From contig CAJPQU010000108.1 in NCBI GenBank assembly GCA_905372875.1, forward strand, positions 1 to 6,547: a stretch of 6,547 nt of DNA. The letters run 5' to 3'. The notes beneath the pieces were generated by a model. That model searched no databases. It saw nothing but the letters and a program-made list of their open reading frames with translations, and was not told the origin of the DNA. The translations under genes and the position numbers were made by a program. This stretch comes from an uncultured Schwartzia sp. (lineage in GTDB: Bacteria; Bacillota; Negativicutes; Selenomonadales; Selenomonadaceae). Of the stretch, positions 1 to 4,562 are shown piece after piece (within the stretch, counting starts at the first letter, position 1; each line of letters opens with the position of its first letter).

Positions 1-790
1 GGACCGTTTCTCGCGCCAATGCGTCCGCCACGCGCTGTGTCGTTCCCTTATTCGGCAGCACGGGCTTTTCCCCGTCGATAGCCGCCAATTCCGCTGAAAA
101 GAGCCGCGAGCGCTTCTTGCGCAGTTTCAGATCAATGGTCCAATATTCTTCAGAGACGAAATTTCGGACTTCCTTCTCCCGATCGCAGATGAGTTTTACC
201 GTCACCGACTGCACGCGCCCGGCAGAAAGGCCTTTTCTGATCTTGCGCCAGAGGAGCGGCGACAATTTATAGCCCACGATGCGATCCAACATCCGGCGAG
301 CCTGCTGCGCATCCACCCGATCCAGATTGATGGGCTGGGGCGTCTTGACAGCCGCCTGAATGGCCGGTTTCGTAATCTCATTGAAAATAATCCGGCAGTT
401 TTTCTCGGGATCGATATCCAAAATATAGGAAAGATGCCAGGCAATGGCCTCGCCCTCCCGATCCGGATCAGAAGCCAGATAGATGTGTGCGGCGTTCCTC
501 GCCGCCTTCTTCAGCTCCTTGATCAGATCGCCCTTCCCTCGGATGTTGATGTATTTCGGCGCGAAATCATGCGCCACGTCAATACCAAACTGGCTCTTGG
601 GCAGATCCCGCAAATGGCCCATGGACGCCCGAACGACATAATTTTTCCCTAAATATTTCTCGATGGTCTTCGCCTTGGCCGGGGATTCTACAACTACCAA
701 AGTCTGATTTTCGCCGGCTTTGCTCGCGGCCGCCTTTTTCTTCGCGGCCTGTCTTGGCTTTGCTGCCTTTGCTCTATCGGCTTTTGCCAT
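1..790 (-). CDS. topA: DNA topoisomerase I, N-terminal 263 residues (3' end outside window)
   Basis: Type IA topoisomerase that relaxes negatively supercoiled DNA in the cytoplasm. The frame is open from ATG at 790 to the left edge. The TOPRIM domain covers about residues 30-145: LVVVESPAKAKTIEKYLG at 31-48 with catalytic Glu35, the acidic triad in SDPDREGEAIAWHL (Asp108, Asp110, Glu112), then FNEITKPAI at 136-144. DAQQARRMLDRIVGYKLSPLLW (two parts, 160-181) and GLSAGRVQSVTV at 188-198 begin the gate domains. The active-site Tyr should lie just beyond the edge. The start lies 2 bases after the dprA stop, so the two genes form an operon; AAGGAGG at 804-810 is the nearest ribosome site, with a long 13-base spacer inside dprA. 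Residues 2-28 are a Lys/Ala-rich tail absent from typical TopA proteins, which begin almost directly at the TOPRIM strand. No other start codon explains the N-terminus better. Confidence 0.96.
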   Translation of the reverse strand, partial: MAKADRAKAAKPRQAAKKKAAASKAGENQTLVVVESPAKAKTIEKYLGKNYVVRASMGHLRDLPKSQFGIDVAHDFAPKYINIRGKGDLIKELKKAARNAAHIYLASDPDREGEAIAWHLSYILDIDPEKNCRIIFNEITKPAIQAAVKTPQPINLDRVDAQQARRMLDRIVGYKLSPLLWRKIRKGLSAGRVQSVTVKLICDREKEVRNFVSEEYWTIDLKLRKKRSRLFSAELAAIDGEKPVLPNKGTTQRVADALARETV

Positions 791-792
791 AC

Positions 793-1911
793 TCACCGAT
801 TTCCCTCCTTCACCGCGCGGCTGTAAGCACGGTTCTCGTCTGCCTCCACCCATCCCGCCAGCTCCATCTGAAGCAGCAGGAACGCTACATTAGAAACTTC
901 CGACCGCCCGTGAAGCCGGTATATGATCTCATCCACCGTCAACCCGGCGTCAAAGGCGAGGACGTCATAGACAGCCTGTTCCTCCGAGGAAAGATCGCCG
1001 GGGCCCGCCACCCTTCTTTTCTTCTCAGCGGTTGGGTCGGCCTGCTCTATCTCATATTCCGCCAAAACATCCGCCGCATCGGCGACCAATTTCGCCCCCT
1101 GCTGAATGAGACGATGGCAGCCGCGGCTGGTTTCCGAATAAATGCTGCCCGGTACAGCGAACACGTCGCGCCCCTCGCTCAAGGCCAGTTCCGCCGTGAT
1201 CAGAGATCCGCTTTTTTCCGCCGCCTCCACCACGATGGTGCCCCGGGAAAGGCCGCTGATGATACGATTTCGTGCCGGGAAAAAAGCGGCTAAAGGACGC
1301 GTGCCCGGCGGATATTCGGAGATTACCGCCCCTTGTTCCGCGATGTCCGCTAAGAGGCGGCCATTTTCCGGCGGGTAAACGATATCCAGCCCGCAGCCTA
1401 AAACCGCCACCGTCCGTCCCGTTCTCAAGGCGCCACGATGAGAAGCCGTATCGATGCCGCGGGCCGCCCCGCTGACGACGGTAACGCCGTCCCGCGCCAA
1501 GTCCGAAGCTATCTCTTCCGCCACATGCTTGCCGTAGGTACTGGCTCGGCGAGCGCCCACCATCGCCAACCGGGAAGCTTCCGGAGCCAAAGTGCCCCGG
1601 TAGAAGAGGACCAACGGCGGCTGAAAGATCTCCCGCAGCAATGCCGGATAGGTTTCATCCTCCATGGCACATACCGCAATGCCCTTCGCCCTACAGGCGG
1701 CAGCGATTTCTTCGGGAAGTTCCGGTTTCTTTTGCCGCAGCGCCAGAAGTGCCTGCCGGGGCGCGTCGGATAGTATCGGCGCCAAGTCTTCCCCCGACGC
1801 CTGCCACGCCGCGGCCGCTGAGCCGAGTCGGGCGATCAACCGCCGGGCGATGGCCGGACTGATCCCCGACGCGGACAGCAGCGCCGCCGAGTAAAAGGCA
1901 TCTTCCCTCAT
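793..1911 (-). CDS. dprA: DNA-processing protein DprA (Smf family)
   Basis: DprA binds incoming single-stranded DNA and loads RecA during natural transformation. It is also widely kept in bacteria not known to be competent. The 372-residue product has an N-terminal helical HhH/SAM-like part (residues about 5-50), then the Rossmann-like DprA core: MVGARRASTYGKHVAEEIA (118-136), VVSGAARGIDTASHRGAL (145-162), VAVLGCGLDIVYPPEN (168-183), FPARNRIISGLSRG (211-224), VVEAAEKSGSLITAELAL (227-244), FAVPGS (251-256). A C-terminal winged-helix module (about 306-365, LSSEEQAVYDVL onward) follows, as in full-length family members. I chose ATG at 1911 because AGGAGG lies 6-7 bases upstream. In-frame ATGs at 1938 and 1932 are poorly placed: the promoter predicts a transcript start near 1941, which would leave almost no leader. 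The stop is 2 bases before topA, so co-transcription is expected. The family assignment is firm; a competence role here is inference. Confidence 0.95.
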   Translation of the reverse strand: MREDAFYSAALLSASGISPAIARRLIARLGSAAAAWQASGEDLAPILSDAPRQALLALRQKKPELPEEIAAACRAKGIAVCAMEDETYPALLREIFQPPLVLFYRGTLAPEASRLAMVGARRASTYGKHVAEEIASDLARDGVTVVSGAARGIDTASHRGALRTGRTVAVLGCGLDIVYPPENGRLLADIAEQGAVISEYPPGTRPLAAFFPARNRIISGLSRGTIVVEAAEKSGSLITAELALSEGRDVFAVPGSIYSETSRGCHRLIQQGAKLVADAADVLAEYEIEQADPTAEKKRRVAGPGDLSSEEQAVYDVLAFDAGLTVDEIIYRLHGRSEVSNVAFLLLQMELAGWVEADENRAYSRAVKEGNR

Positions 1912-1916
1912 ATCGT

Positions 1917-1923
1917 CCCTCCT
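1917..1923 (-). promoter_or_regulatory. Ribosome binding site that decides the dprA start
   Basis: On the minus strand AGGAGGG sits directly before a 6-base spacer and ATG 1911. It favours this codon over the in-frame ATGs at 1932 and 1938, whose nearest purine run is GAGGGG at 9 and 3 bases. Confidence 0.7.
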
Positions 1924-1947
1924 CTTCTCCATAATCATACGCCCCTC

Positions 1948-1976
1948 ATTTTAATGAAGGAAAATTTTTCTGTCAA
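1948..1976 (-). promoter_or_regulatory. Near-consensus sigma-A promoter for dprA-topA
   Basis: On the minus strand there is TTGACA (1971-1976), a 17-base spacer and TAAAAT (1948-1953). Transcription should start near 1941, giving a leader of about 30 bases before ATG 1911. The match is 6/6 at -35 and 5/6 at -10, so strong constitutive expression is expected. No operator is evident around it. Confidence 0.82.
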
Positions 1977-2023
1977 CCCAAAATTCTGGTATCACCCCGA
2001 CGCCCCTGTCCCATCAAAACGGC

Positions 2024-2091
2024 AAAGCCCGATACTGGGCATGCCCCCGACCTGATCTGGTCAAGTTCCATGCCCGGTATCGGGCTTTTAT
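2024..2091. terminator. Long bidirectional hairpin between folB and dprA
   Basis: Arms 2024-2043 and 2069-2088 pair over 20 positions with one G-U wobble (2036/2076). The 25-base loop holds a smaller inverted repeat, GACC (2049-2052) with GGTC (2059-2062). Read on the minus strand it follows the folB stop by about 25 bases and is followed by CTTTGCCGTTTT, a poor U-tract. Read on the plus strand it is followed by CTTTTATTT, a better one. It most likely ends the folB transcript and insulates the dprA promoter. The stem is much longer than a usual intrinsic terminator. Confidence 0.65.
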
Positions 2092-2112
2092 TTGCGAGTG
2101 AAAACGCGCCGC

Positions 2113-2478
2113 CTATTGGTCGTTTTCCGTGGTCACCTCGACCTCGACGTAATCGATGACGCCCTGTACCGGCACGGAAAATTTACGAATGACAGTGTTC
2201 ACCCGAGCCAAATAAGGAAAAATCTTCAGCACCGCCTCATTGACGTGCGTCGCCACGGTCTGCAAAAGCATGGAGCGGCTATTTTCCACTACATCCTGGG
2301 CCGCGTTATAAATAAGCGCCCCGTCGACCCCGTCCTCCGGTCTATCTGTCACCGCCGCCCTATTGTCACGCGTTTCGCACTCTACATCCACGAAAAATTT
2401 CTGTCCCTGCTCCCGCTCGTACTCGTAAATCCCGTGAAACCCATAGAACAACATGTTATGAACCCGAATCTTTGCCAC
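2113..2478 (-). CDS. folB: Dihydroneopterin aldolase-like protein (FolB family), divergent
   Basis: FolB cleaves 7,8-dihydroneopterin to 6-hydroxymethyl-dihydropterin in cytosolic folate synthesis and forms octameric tunnel-fold rings. The 121-residue product has the usual length and landmarks: MAKIRVHNMLFYGFHG at 1-16, EREQGQKFFVDVE at 21-33, Tyr57 in ALIYNAAQDVV, Lys99 in VIRKFSVPVQG, and DYVEVEV at 109-115. By alignment from memory to Staphylococcus aureus FolB, Glu22, Tyr54 and Lys100 are kept (Glu21, Tyr57, Lys99), but the pterin-anchoring Glu74 is Gln73 (SMLLQTVATHVN). The usual PPIPG is also altered to VPVQG. I chose GTG 2478 because GAGGTG lies 6 bases upstream and the protein then starts at the conserved first strand. 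The alternative ATG at 2499 adds 7 residues, but its only purine run lies inside a hairpin. The gene follows a stand-alone FolP-N-like gene by 78 bases. Family call is firm, catalytic activity uncertain. Confidence 0.88.
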   Translation of the reverse strand: MAKIRVHNMLFYGFHGIYEYEREQGQKFFVDVECETRDNRAAVTDRPEDGVDGALIYNAAQDVVENSRSMLLQTVATHVNEAVLKIFPYLARVNTVIRKFSVPVQGVIDYVEVEVTTENDQ

Positions 2479-2484
2479 ATAATC

Positions 2485-2490
2485 CACCTC
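2485..2490 (-). promoter_or_regulatory. Ribosome binding site deciding the folB GTG start
   Basis: GAGGTG on the minus strand is 6 bases before GTG 2478. It matches the anti-Shine-Dalgarno end directly and lies inside the extra N-terminal codons that the ATG 2499 start would need. Confidence 0.6.
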
Positions 2491-2499
2491 GCTTTTCAT

Positions 2500-2522
2500 T
2501 TTTCTCTAACCTAAAGAGAAAA
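2500..2522. repeat. Small AT-rich hairpin before folB
   Basis: Inverted repeat TTTTCTCT (2500-2507) and AGAGAAAA (2515-2522) around a 7-base loop, 22 bases upstream of the preferred folB GTG. It could be a weak attenuator or an RNA-processing or stability element between the two genes. The stem is only 8 pairs, mostly A-T, so function is uncertain. Confidence 0.4.
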
Positions 2523-2556
2523 TTTCGCGATTCATTCCGAAACTCCTGCCGCTGCC

Positions 2557-2928
2557 TCACCTTTTCCCCAAAAACTTTTCCAGCTCAGCGGCCAACTGTG
2601 ACAAGCCGAAGGGCTGCCGACGGAGGGTCGCCAAAACGGCCCGATACTGCGCCAATGTCCCCATGAGAAGCATATCGGTCGCCTCCGCCCGAAGAGCGGA
2701 GACATCCCGGGAGACTGCGGCCTCTCCCCCCTTAGAAAGAAAGGTCTGCTTCAAGATGTGTGCCGCCCGAAGGGGAACCTGTCTCAGACGCACAACCTTA
2801 AAAACCGCTTTCTCCTTCATGATGGCTGCGCCCCGCGGATCGGCTCCGACAGCTAAGATCGCCTGCTCCGCCGCTCTCTGATCCGTAAAAGTCTCTTCGG
2901 TAAATTCCCAATCTGTTTTTGTCGTCAT
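2557..2928 (-). CDS. Stand-alone protein resembling the N-terminal domain of clostridial-type dihydropteroate synthase
   Basis: The 123-residue product resembles, from memory, the accessory domain in front of the TIM barrel in dihydropteroate synthases of some Clostridia and Negativicutes. Recognisable stretches are GADPRGAAIM (28-37), AAHILKQTFLSKGGEAAVSR (55-74), and TDMLLMGTLAQYRAVLATL (84-102) followed by RRQPFGL (103-109). The role of this domain is not known to me. Here the protein ends at FLGKR, and no barrel motif (such as a pterin-binding NVTPDSF strand) occurs in any frame before folB, so it cannot itself make dihydropteroate. It has no signal peptide or membrane segment. I chose ATG 2928, preceded by a G-run 9 bases away. 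The upstream in-frame ATG at 2970 overlaps the predicted -10 element, so it should not be in the transcript. With folB 78 bases downstream, it is probably co-transcribed. The CDS is solid, the domain assignment moderately so. Confidence 0.72.
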   Translation of the reverse strand: MTTKTDWEFTEETFTDQRAAEQAILAVGADPRGAAIMKEKAVFKVVRLRQVPLRAAHILKQTFLSKGGEAAVSRDVSALRAEATDMLLMGTLAQYRAVLATLRRQPFGLSQLAAELEKFLGKR

Positions 2929-2949
2929 GGCAACCGTCCCCCCCCGCTC

Positions 2950-2978
2950 TTGCTTCTCCCTGTCATTCATTGTATCAT
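2950..2978 (+). promoter_or_regulatory. Plus-strand promoter candidate for the small hydrophobic ORF
   Basis: TTGCTT (2950-2955), a 17-base spacer and TATCAT (2973-2978) on the plus strand. The -35 is weak (3/6) and the -10 good (5/6). A start near 2985 would give a leader of about 40 bases to ATG 3027, containing a GCGGC-TTC-GCCGC hairpin (3003-3015) right before the ribosome site. Confidence 0.35.
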
Positions 2979-2997
2979 AAGAAAGACACTATGGCAC
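2969..2997 (-). promoter_or_regulatory. Promoter candidate for the FolP-N-like gene and folB
   Basis: On the minus strand GTGCCA (2992-2997; 4/6 of the -35 consensus), a 17-base spacer and TACAAT (2969-2974; 5/6). The predicted start is near 2962, about 34 bases before ATG 2928. It overlaps a plus-strand promoter candidate. Confidence 0.5.
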
Positions 2998-3026
2998 GTG
3001 AAGCGGCTTCGCCGCGGGAGGTATCC

Positions 3027-3083
3027 ATGCCCGATCTCTTTCTCATCCTGCTCATCGCCCTCTTAGTCTATTACGTCCGGTAA
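3027..3083 (+). CDS. Candidate 18-residue hydrophobic membrane peptide
   Basis: The frame encodes MPDLFLILLIALLVYYVR followed by TAA. A run of about 14 hydrophobic or aromatic residues (positions 4-17) could span a membrane, and the only charges are Asp3 and the C-terminal Arg. GGGAGGT (3016-3022) ends 4 bases before the ATG, a very good ribosome site that is not explained by any neighbouring gene. The frame also continues upstream to ATG 2991, which would give 30 residues, but that codon has only a poor ribosome site and the strong site lies inside the extension. It is the only plus-strand gene candidate and faces the downstream end of the NlpC/P60 gene. Length and composition resemble small type I toxins of the Ibs kind or small membrane-complex subunits, but I recognise no family. 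It could be a chance ORF. Confidence 0.4.
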   Translation: MPDLFLILLIALLVYYVR

Positions 3084-3104
3084 AGGTAAAGACGTCAAAA
3101 GGGC

Positions 3105-3128
3105 AAAAAAAGAGGCCCGAAGGCCTCT
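3105..3128 (-). terminator. Intrinsic terminator of the NlpC/P60 gene
   Basis: On the minus strand AGAGGCC and GGCCTCT (arms 3122-3128 and 3111-3117) close a TTCG loop, a C(UUCG)G tetraloop of exceptional stability, followed by six T (3110-3105). It lies 17 bases after the NlpC/P60 stop. On the plus strand it has no U-tract, so it would not efficiently end the small ORF transcript. Confidence 0.9.
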
Positions 3129-3144
3129 CATCAAATTACATCCA

Positions 3145-3810
3145 TCACATGATTCGCCGTGCACCGATATAGCAGCTCCCCCAGTAATCGCTGGACAGGG
3201 AGTCAATCACCACGCCTCGGCTCGACGAAGCGTTGATGAAGTTGCCGTTGCTCAGGTAGATCCCTACATGGGAAGGGCCATACTCATAGGTGGAGAAGAA
3301 CACCAAATCTCCCGTGCGCAGGTCACCGGCCGCCACCGGACGTCCCACTTCGTACTGTTCGTCCGCCATCCGCGGCAGAGCGATCCCAGCCTGCGCGAAA
3401 ACGTAGCGGACGTACCCGGAACAATCAAACCCGCCCGGTGTCGTACCGCCGAAAACATACGGTACGCCCAAATACGCCATCGCCGTCTGAACGATGCGGC
3501 GCTGGTAAACATTCGACCCGCGGCTGACTTCCGGCATATCTTTGCCTAAAAGTGCCTCGTAGGTGGCAGGACCTACCGCACCATCCACTTCCATGCCATG
3601 CATGGCCTGGAAGTCTTTGACGGCAGCCACCGTCCCCGGTCCGAAGTCCCCGTCAGCGGATACATCGTAACCAAGACTGGCCAACGCCCCCTGAATTTCC
3701 GCCACATCGCTCCCTTGATCGCCTACGCTGAACGCGTCGGCGCTAGCCACGGAAAACCAGCACGAACAAATCATGGAAACAAAAAACACACGAAAAAAAC
3801 TGCTACTCAA
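3145..3810 (-). CDS. Secreted NlpC/P60 peptidoglycan endopeptidase with peptidoglycan-binding domain
   Basis: A cell-wall hydrolase of 221 residues, expected to cut peptide stems of peptidoglycan outside the membrane. Residues 1-24 form a signal peptide (Arg7, hydrophobic 8-22, probable signal peptidase I cut after ASA at 24). A PG_binding_1 domain follows (about 27-88, with VAEIQGALASLGY and DGDFGPGTVAAVKDFQ). The NlpC/P60 domain occupies about 103-221, with nucleophile Cys130 in FDCSGYV, His181 in SHVGIYL and Asn193 in GNFINASSSRG. Many relatives have His at this third position; Asn there is a variant. The start is TTG 3810, the only in-frame start with a good ribosome site (AGGAG at 3818-3822, 7-base spacer) and the one giving a complete signal peptide. 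It is a single-gene unit downstream of a c-di-AMP riboswitch and ends in a strong terminator. Family is certain; the exact bond cut is not visible. Confidence 0.94.
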   Translation of the reverse strand: MSSSFFRVFFVSMICSCWFSVASADAFSVGDQGSDVAEIQGALASLGYDVSADGDFGPGTVAAVKDFQAMHGMEVDGAVGPATYEALLGKDMPEVSRGSNVYQRRIVQTAMAYLGVPYVFGGTTPGGFDCSGYVRYVFAQAGIALPRMADEQYEVGRPVAAGDLRTGDLVFFSTYEYGPSHVGIYLSNGNFINASSSRGVVIDSLSSDYWGSCYIGARRIM

Positions 3811-3817
3811 AAAGCCA

Positions 3818-3822
3818 CTCCT
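3818..3822 (-). promoter_or_regulatory. Ribosome binding site supporting the TTG start of the NlpC/P60 gene
   Basis: AGGAG on the minus strand lies 7 bases before TTG 3810. The wider purine run GGAGAGAGGAG (3818-3828) begins right after the riboswitch 3' boundary, and GAGAGG at 3820-3825 is complementary to CCTCTC within the aptamer (3886-3891). Confidence 0.65.
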
Positions 3823-3830
3823 CTCTCCAT

Positions 3831-3964
3831 TCGCCTACGAGGTTAGCTGACGGGTTAGGGCAAAGAGATTACCCATTGTTCCCTCGAGAGGCCTTTACCG
3901 CCTCGTGAAGAAAACATGCACCCCAGAAACTTGGTTCCCCCGCTCCTGAGCTGGATTCGGCTTT
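3831..3964 (-). ncRNA. c-di-AMP riboswitch (ydaO-yuaA type)
   Basis: The minus strand carries the hallmark blocks of the ydaO aptamer in order: GCCGAATCC, GGAGCGGGGGAACCAA, GGGGTGCAT, a variable hairpin (GAGGC-GGTAAAG-GCCTC), GAGGGAACAATGGGTAATC and TTTGCCCTAACCCGTCAGC directly followed by TAACCTCGTAGGCG. This class binds cyclic di-AMP and, where studied, lowers expression of cell-wall hydrolase and potassium-transport genes when the ligand is abundant; NlpC/P60 genes are common targets. The aptamer lies in the leader between the promoter at 3986-4014 and TTG 3810. Only about 20 bases separate its 3' end from the start codon and no intrinsic terminator fits there, so control of translation initiation is more likely than attenuation (inference). 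Confidence 0.92.
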
Positions 3965-3985
3965 CTATTTCATAACTCGCCCTCC

Positions 3986-4014
3986 ATTATACCACAAACA
4001 AAAATTTTTGACAG
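3986..4014 (-). promoter_or_regulatory. Promoter of the riboswitch-NlpC/P60 transcript
   Basis: On the minus strand CTGTCA (4009-4014; 4/6), a 17-base spacer and a perfect TATAAT (3986-3991), with TG one base before the -10 (TGGTATAAT, extended -10). The start is expected near 3979, about 15 bases before the aptamer. Confidence 0.8.
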
Positions 4015-4107
4015 TAAAAAATAATAAAAATCTTACCTTCTTCTCCGATTTCTTATGTATTGCAGTTATTGCCAATGAAACTACTATATTTAAAACATTT
4101 AAAACGC
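4015..4107. other. AT-rich spacer between rnpB terminator and NlpC/P60 promoter
   Basis: A strongly AT-rich stretch in an otherwise GC-rich window. It contains a short direct repeat of TTTAAAAC (4089-4096 and 4098-4105) and no convincing ORF, RNA or promoter. It may act as an UP-like or curved-DNA element for the NlpC/P60 promoter beside it, but that is conjecture. Confidence 0.4.
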
Positions 4108-4138
4108 AAAAAGGCTTCCGATGCGGAAGCCTTTTTTT
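4108..4138. terminator. Terminator of rnpB (bidirectional form)
   Basis: GGCTTCC (4113-4119) and GGAAGCC (4125-4131) enclose a 5-base loop. There are five A on the left and seven T on the right, so the hairpin is flanked by a U-tract in either direction. On the minus strand it lies right after the rnpB 3' end, matching its role as the rnpB terminator. No plus-strand gene needs it. Confidence 0.88.
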
Positions 4139-4141
4139 CAG

Positions 4142-4497
4142 CTGCGAGCGATCAATAAGCCGGGTTCTGTTCCGCTTGGCGGCGACGATCATTTATCTGC
4201 GCCGCCGGTTGCCCGGCAGCTGTAGCGACTCAACCCGGAAGGTTCCGCGGGCCGCCTCATCCCTTCCCTATTTGGTCTTGCTTCGCGTGGGGTTTGTCAA
4301 GCCGGCCAGTCGCCTGACCGCTGGTGCGCTCTTACCGCACCTTTCCACCCTTACCGACGAATCGGCGGTTTCCTTTTCTATGACACTTTCCCGGAGGTCG
4401 CCCCCGCTGGACGTTATCCAGCACGCTGCCCTCTGAAGCCCGGACTTTCCTCAAGCGGCTCATGCGTCCGCCAGCGATCGTCTTTCCTGCTCGCGCC
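4142..4497 (-). ncRNA. rnpB: RNase P RNA, bacterial type A
   Basis: Catalytic RNA of ribonuclease P, which removes 5' leaders from tRNA precursors together with the RnpA protein. On the minus strand the universally conserved blocks appear in order: GAGGAAAGTCCGGGC, GGGCAGCGTGCTGG, GTAAGGGTGGAAAGGTGCGG with TAAGAGCGCACC, AGATAAATGATCGTC, and ACAGAACCCGGCTTAT near the 3' end. GCGAGC (4489-4494 on the minus strand) pairs with GCTCGC (4144-4149), closing helix P1 and setting the ends; the length is about 355 bases. The layout, including the GGTAAGAGCGCACC element, fits the ancestral type A architecture rather than the type B of Bacillus, which supports a non-Bacilli Firmicute. It has its own promoter and terminator. 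Exact ends are good to a few bases. Confidence 0.96.
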
Positions 4498-4501
4498 TCA
4501 T

Positions 4502-4530
4502 AGCATACCACAGCCTCATCCCCGCGTCAA
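4502..4530 (-). promoter_or_regulatory. Promoter of rnpB
   Basis: On the minus strand TTGACG (4525-4530; 5/6), a 17-base spacer and TATGCT (4502-4507; 4/6) with an upstream TG extended -10 (TGGTATGCT). The predicted start falls at 4495-4497, exactly at the P1 helix of RNase P RNA. I see no clear terminator between nif3 and this promoter, so some read-through into rnpB is possible. Confidence 0.8.
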
Positions 4531-4562
4531 ATAACGAGGCGAATGAACCCTGCCCTCTATCT

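Noticed and set aside
754..1293. 179-residue plus-strand ORF
   Set aside because: It lies antisense to dprA and the end of topA, both with clear conserved motifs. It is a shadow of GC-rich codon usage.
2044..2072. CCTGATCTGG resembling the TPP riboswitch core
   Set aside because: The partner CUGAGA element and the rest of the TPP consensus are absent, and the segment is explained as the loop of a long inverted repeat with no thiamine gene nearby.
2092..2514. 140-residue plus-strand ORF
   Set aside because: Antisense to folB, no recognisable domain, and no good ribosome site.
2929..2970. Longer start (ATG 2970) for the FolP-N-like gene
   Set aside because: It has no ribosome site and its ATG overlaps the predicted -10 element, so it should not be transcribed.
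3965..4192. 75-residue minus-strand ORF upstream of the riboswitch
   Set aside because: It runs through the rnpB 3' end, a terminator and the NlpC/P60 promoter, with low-complexity content and no family resemblance.
4008..4436. 142-residue plus-strand ORF
   Set aside because: It covers the antisense of rnpB and its terminator and is not a protein gene.
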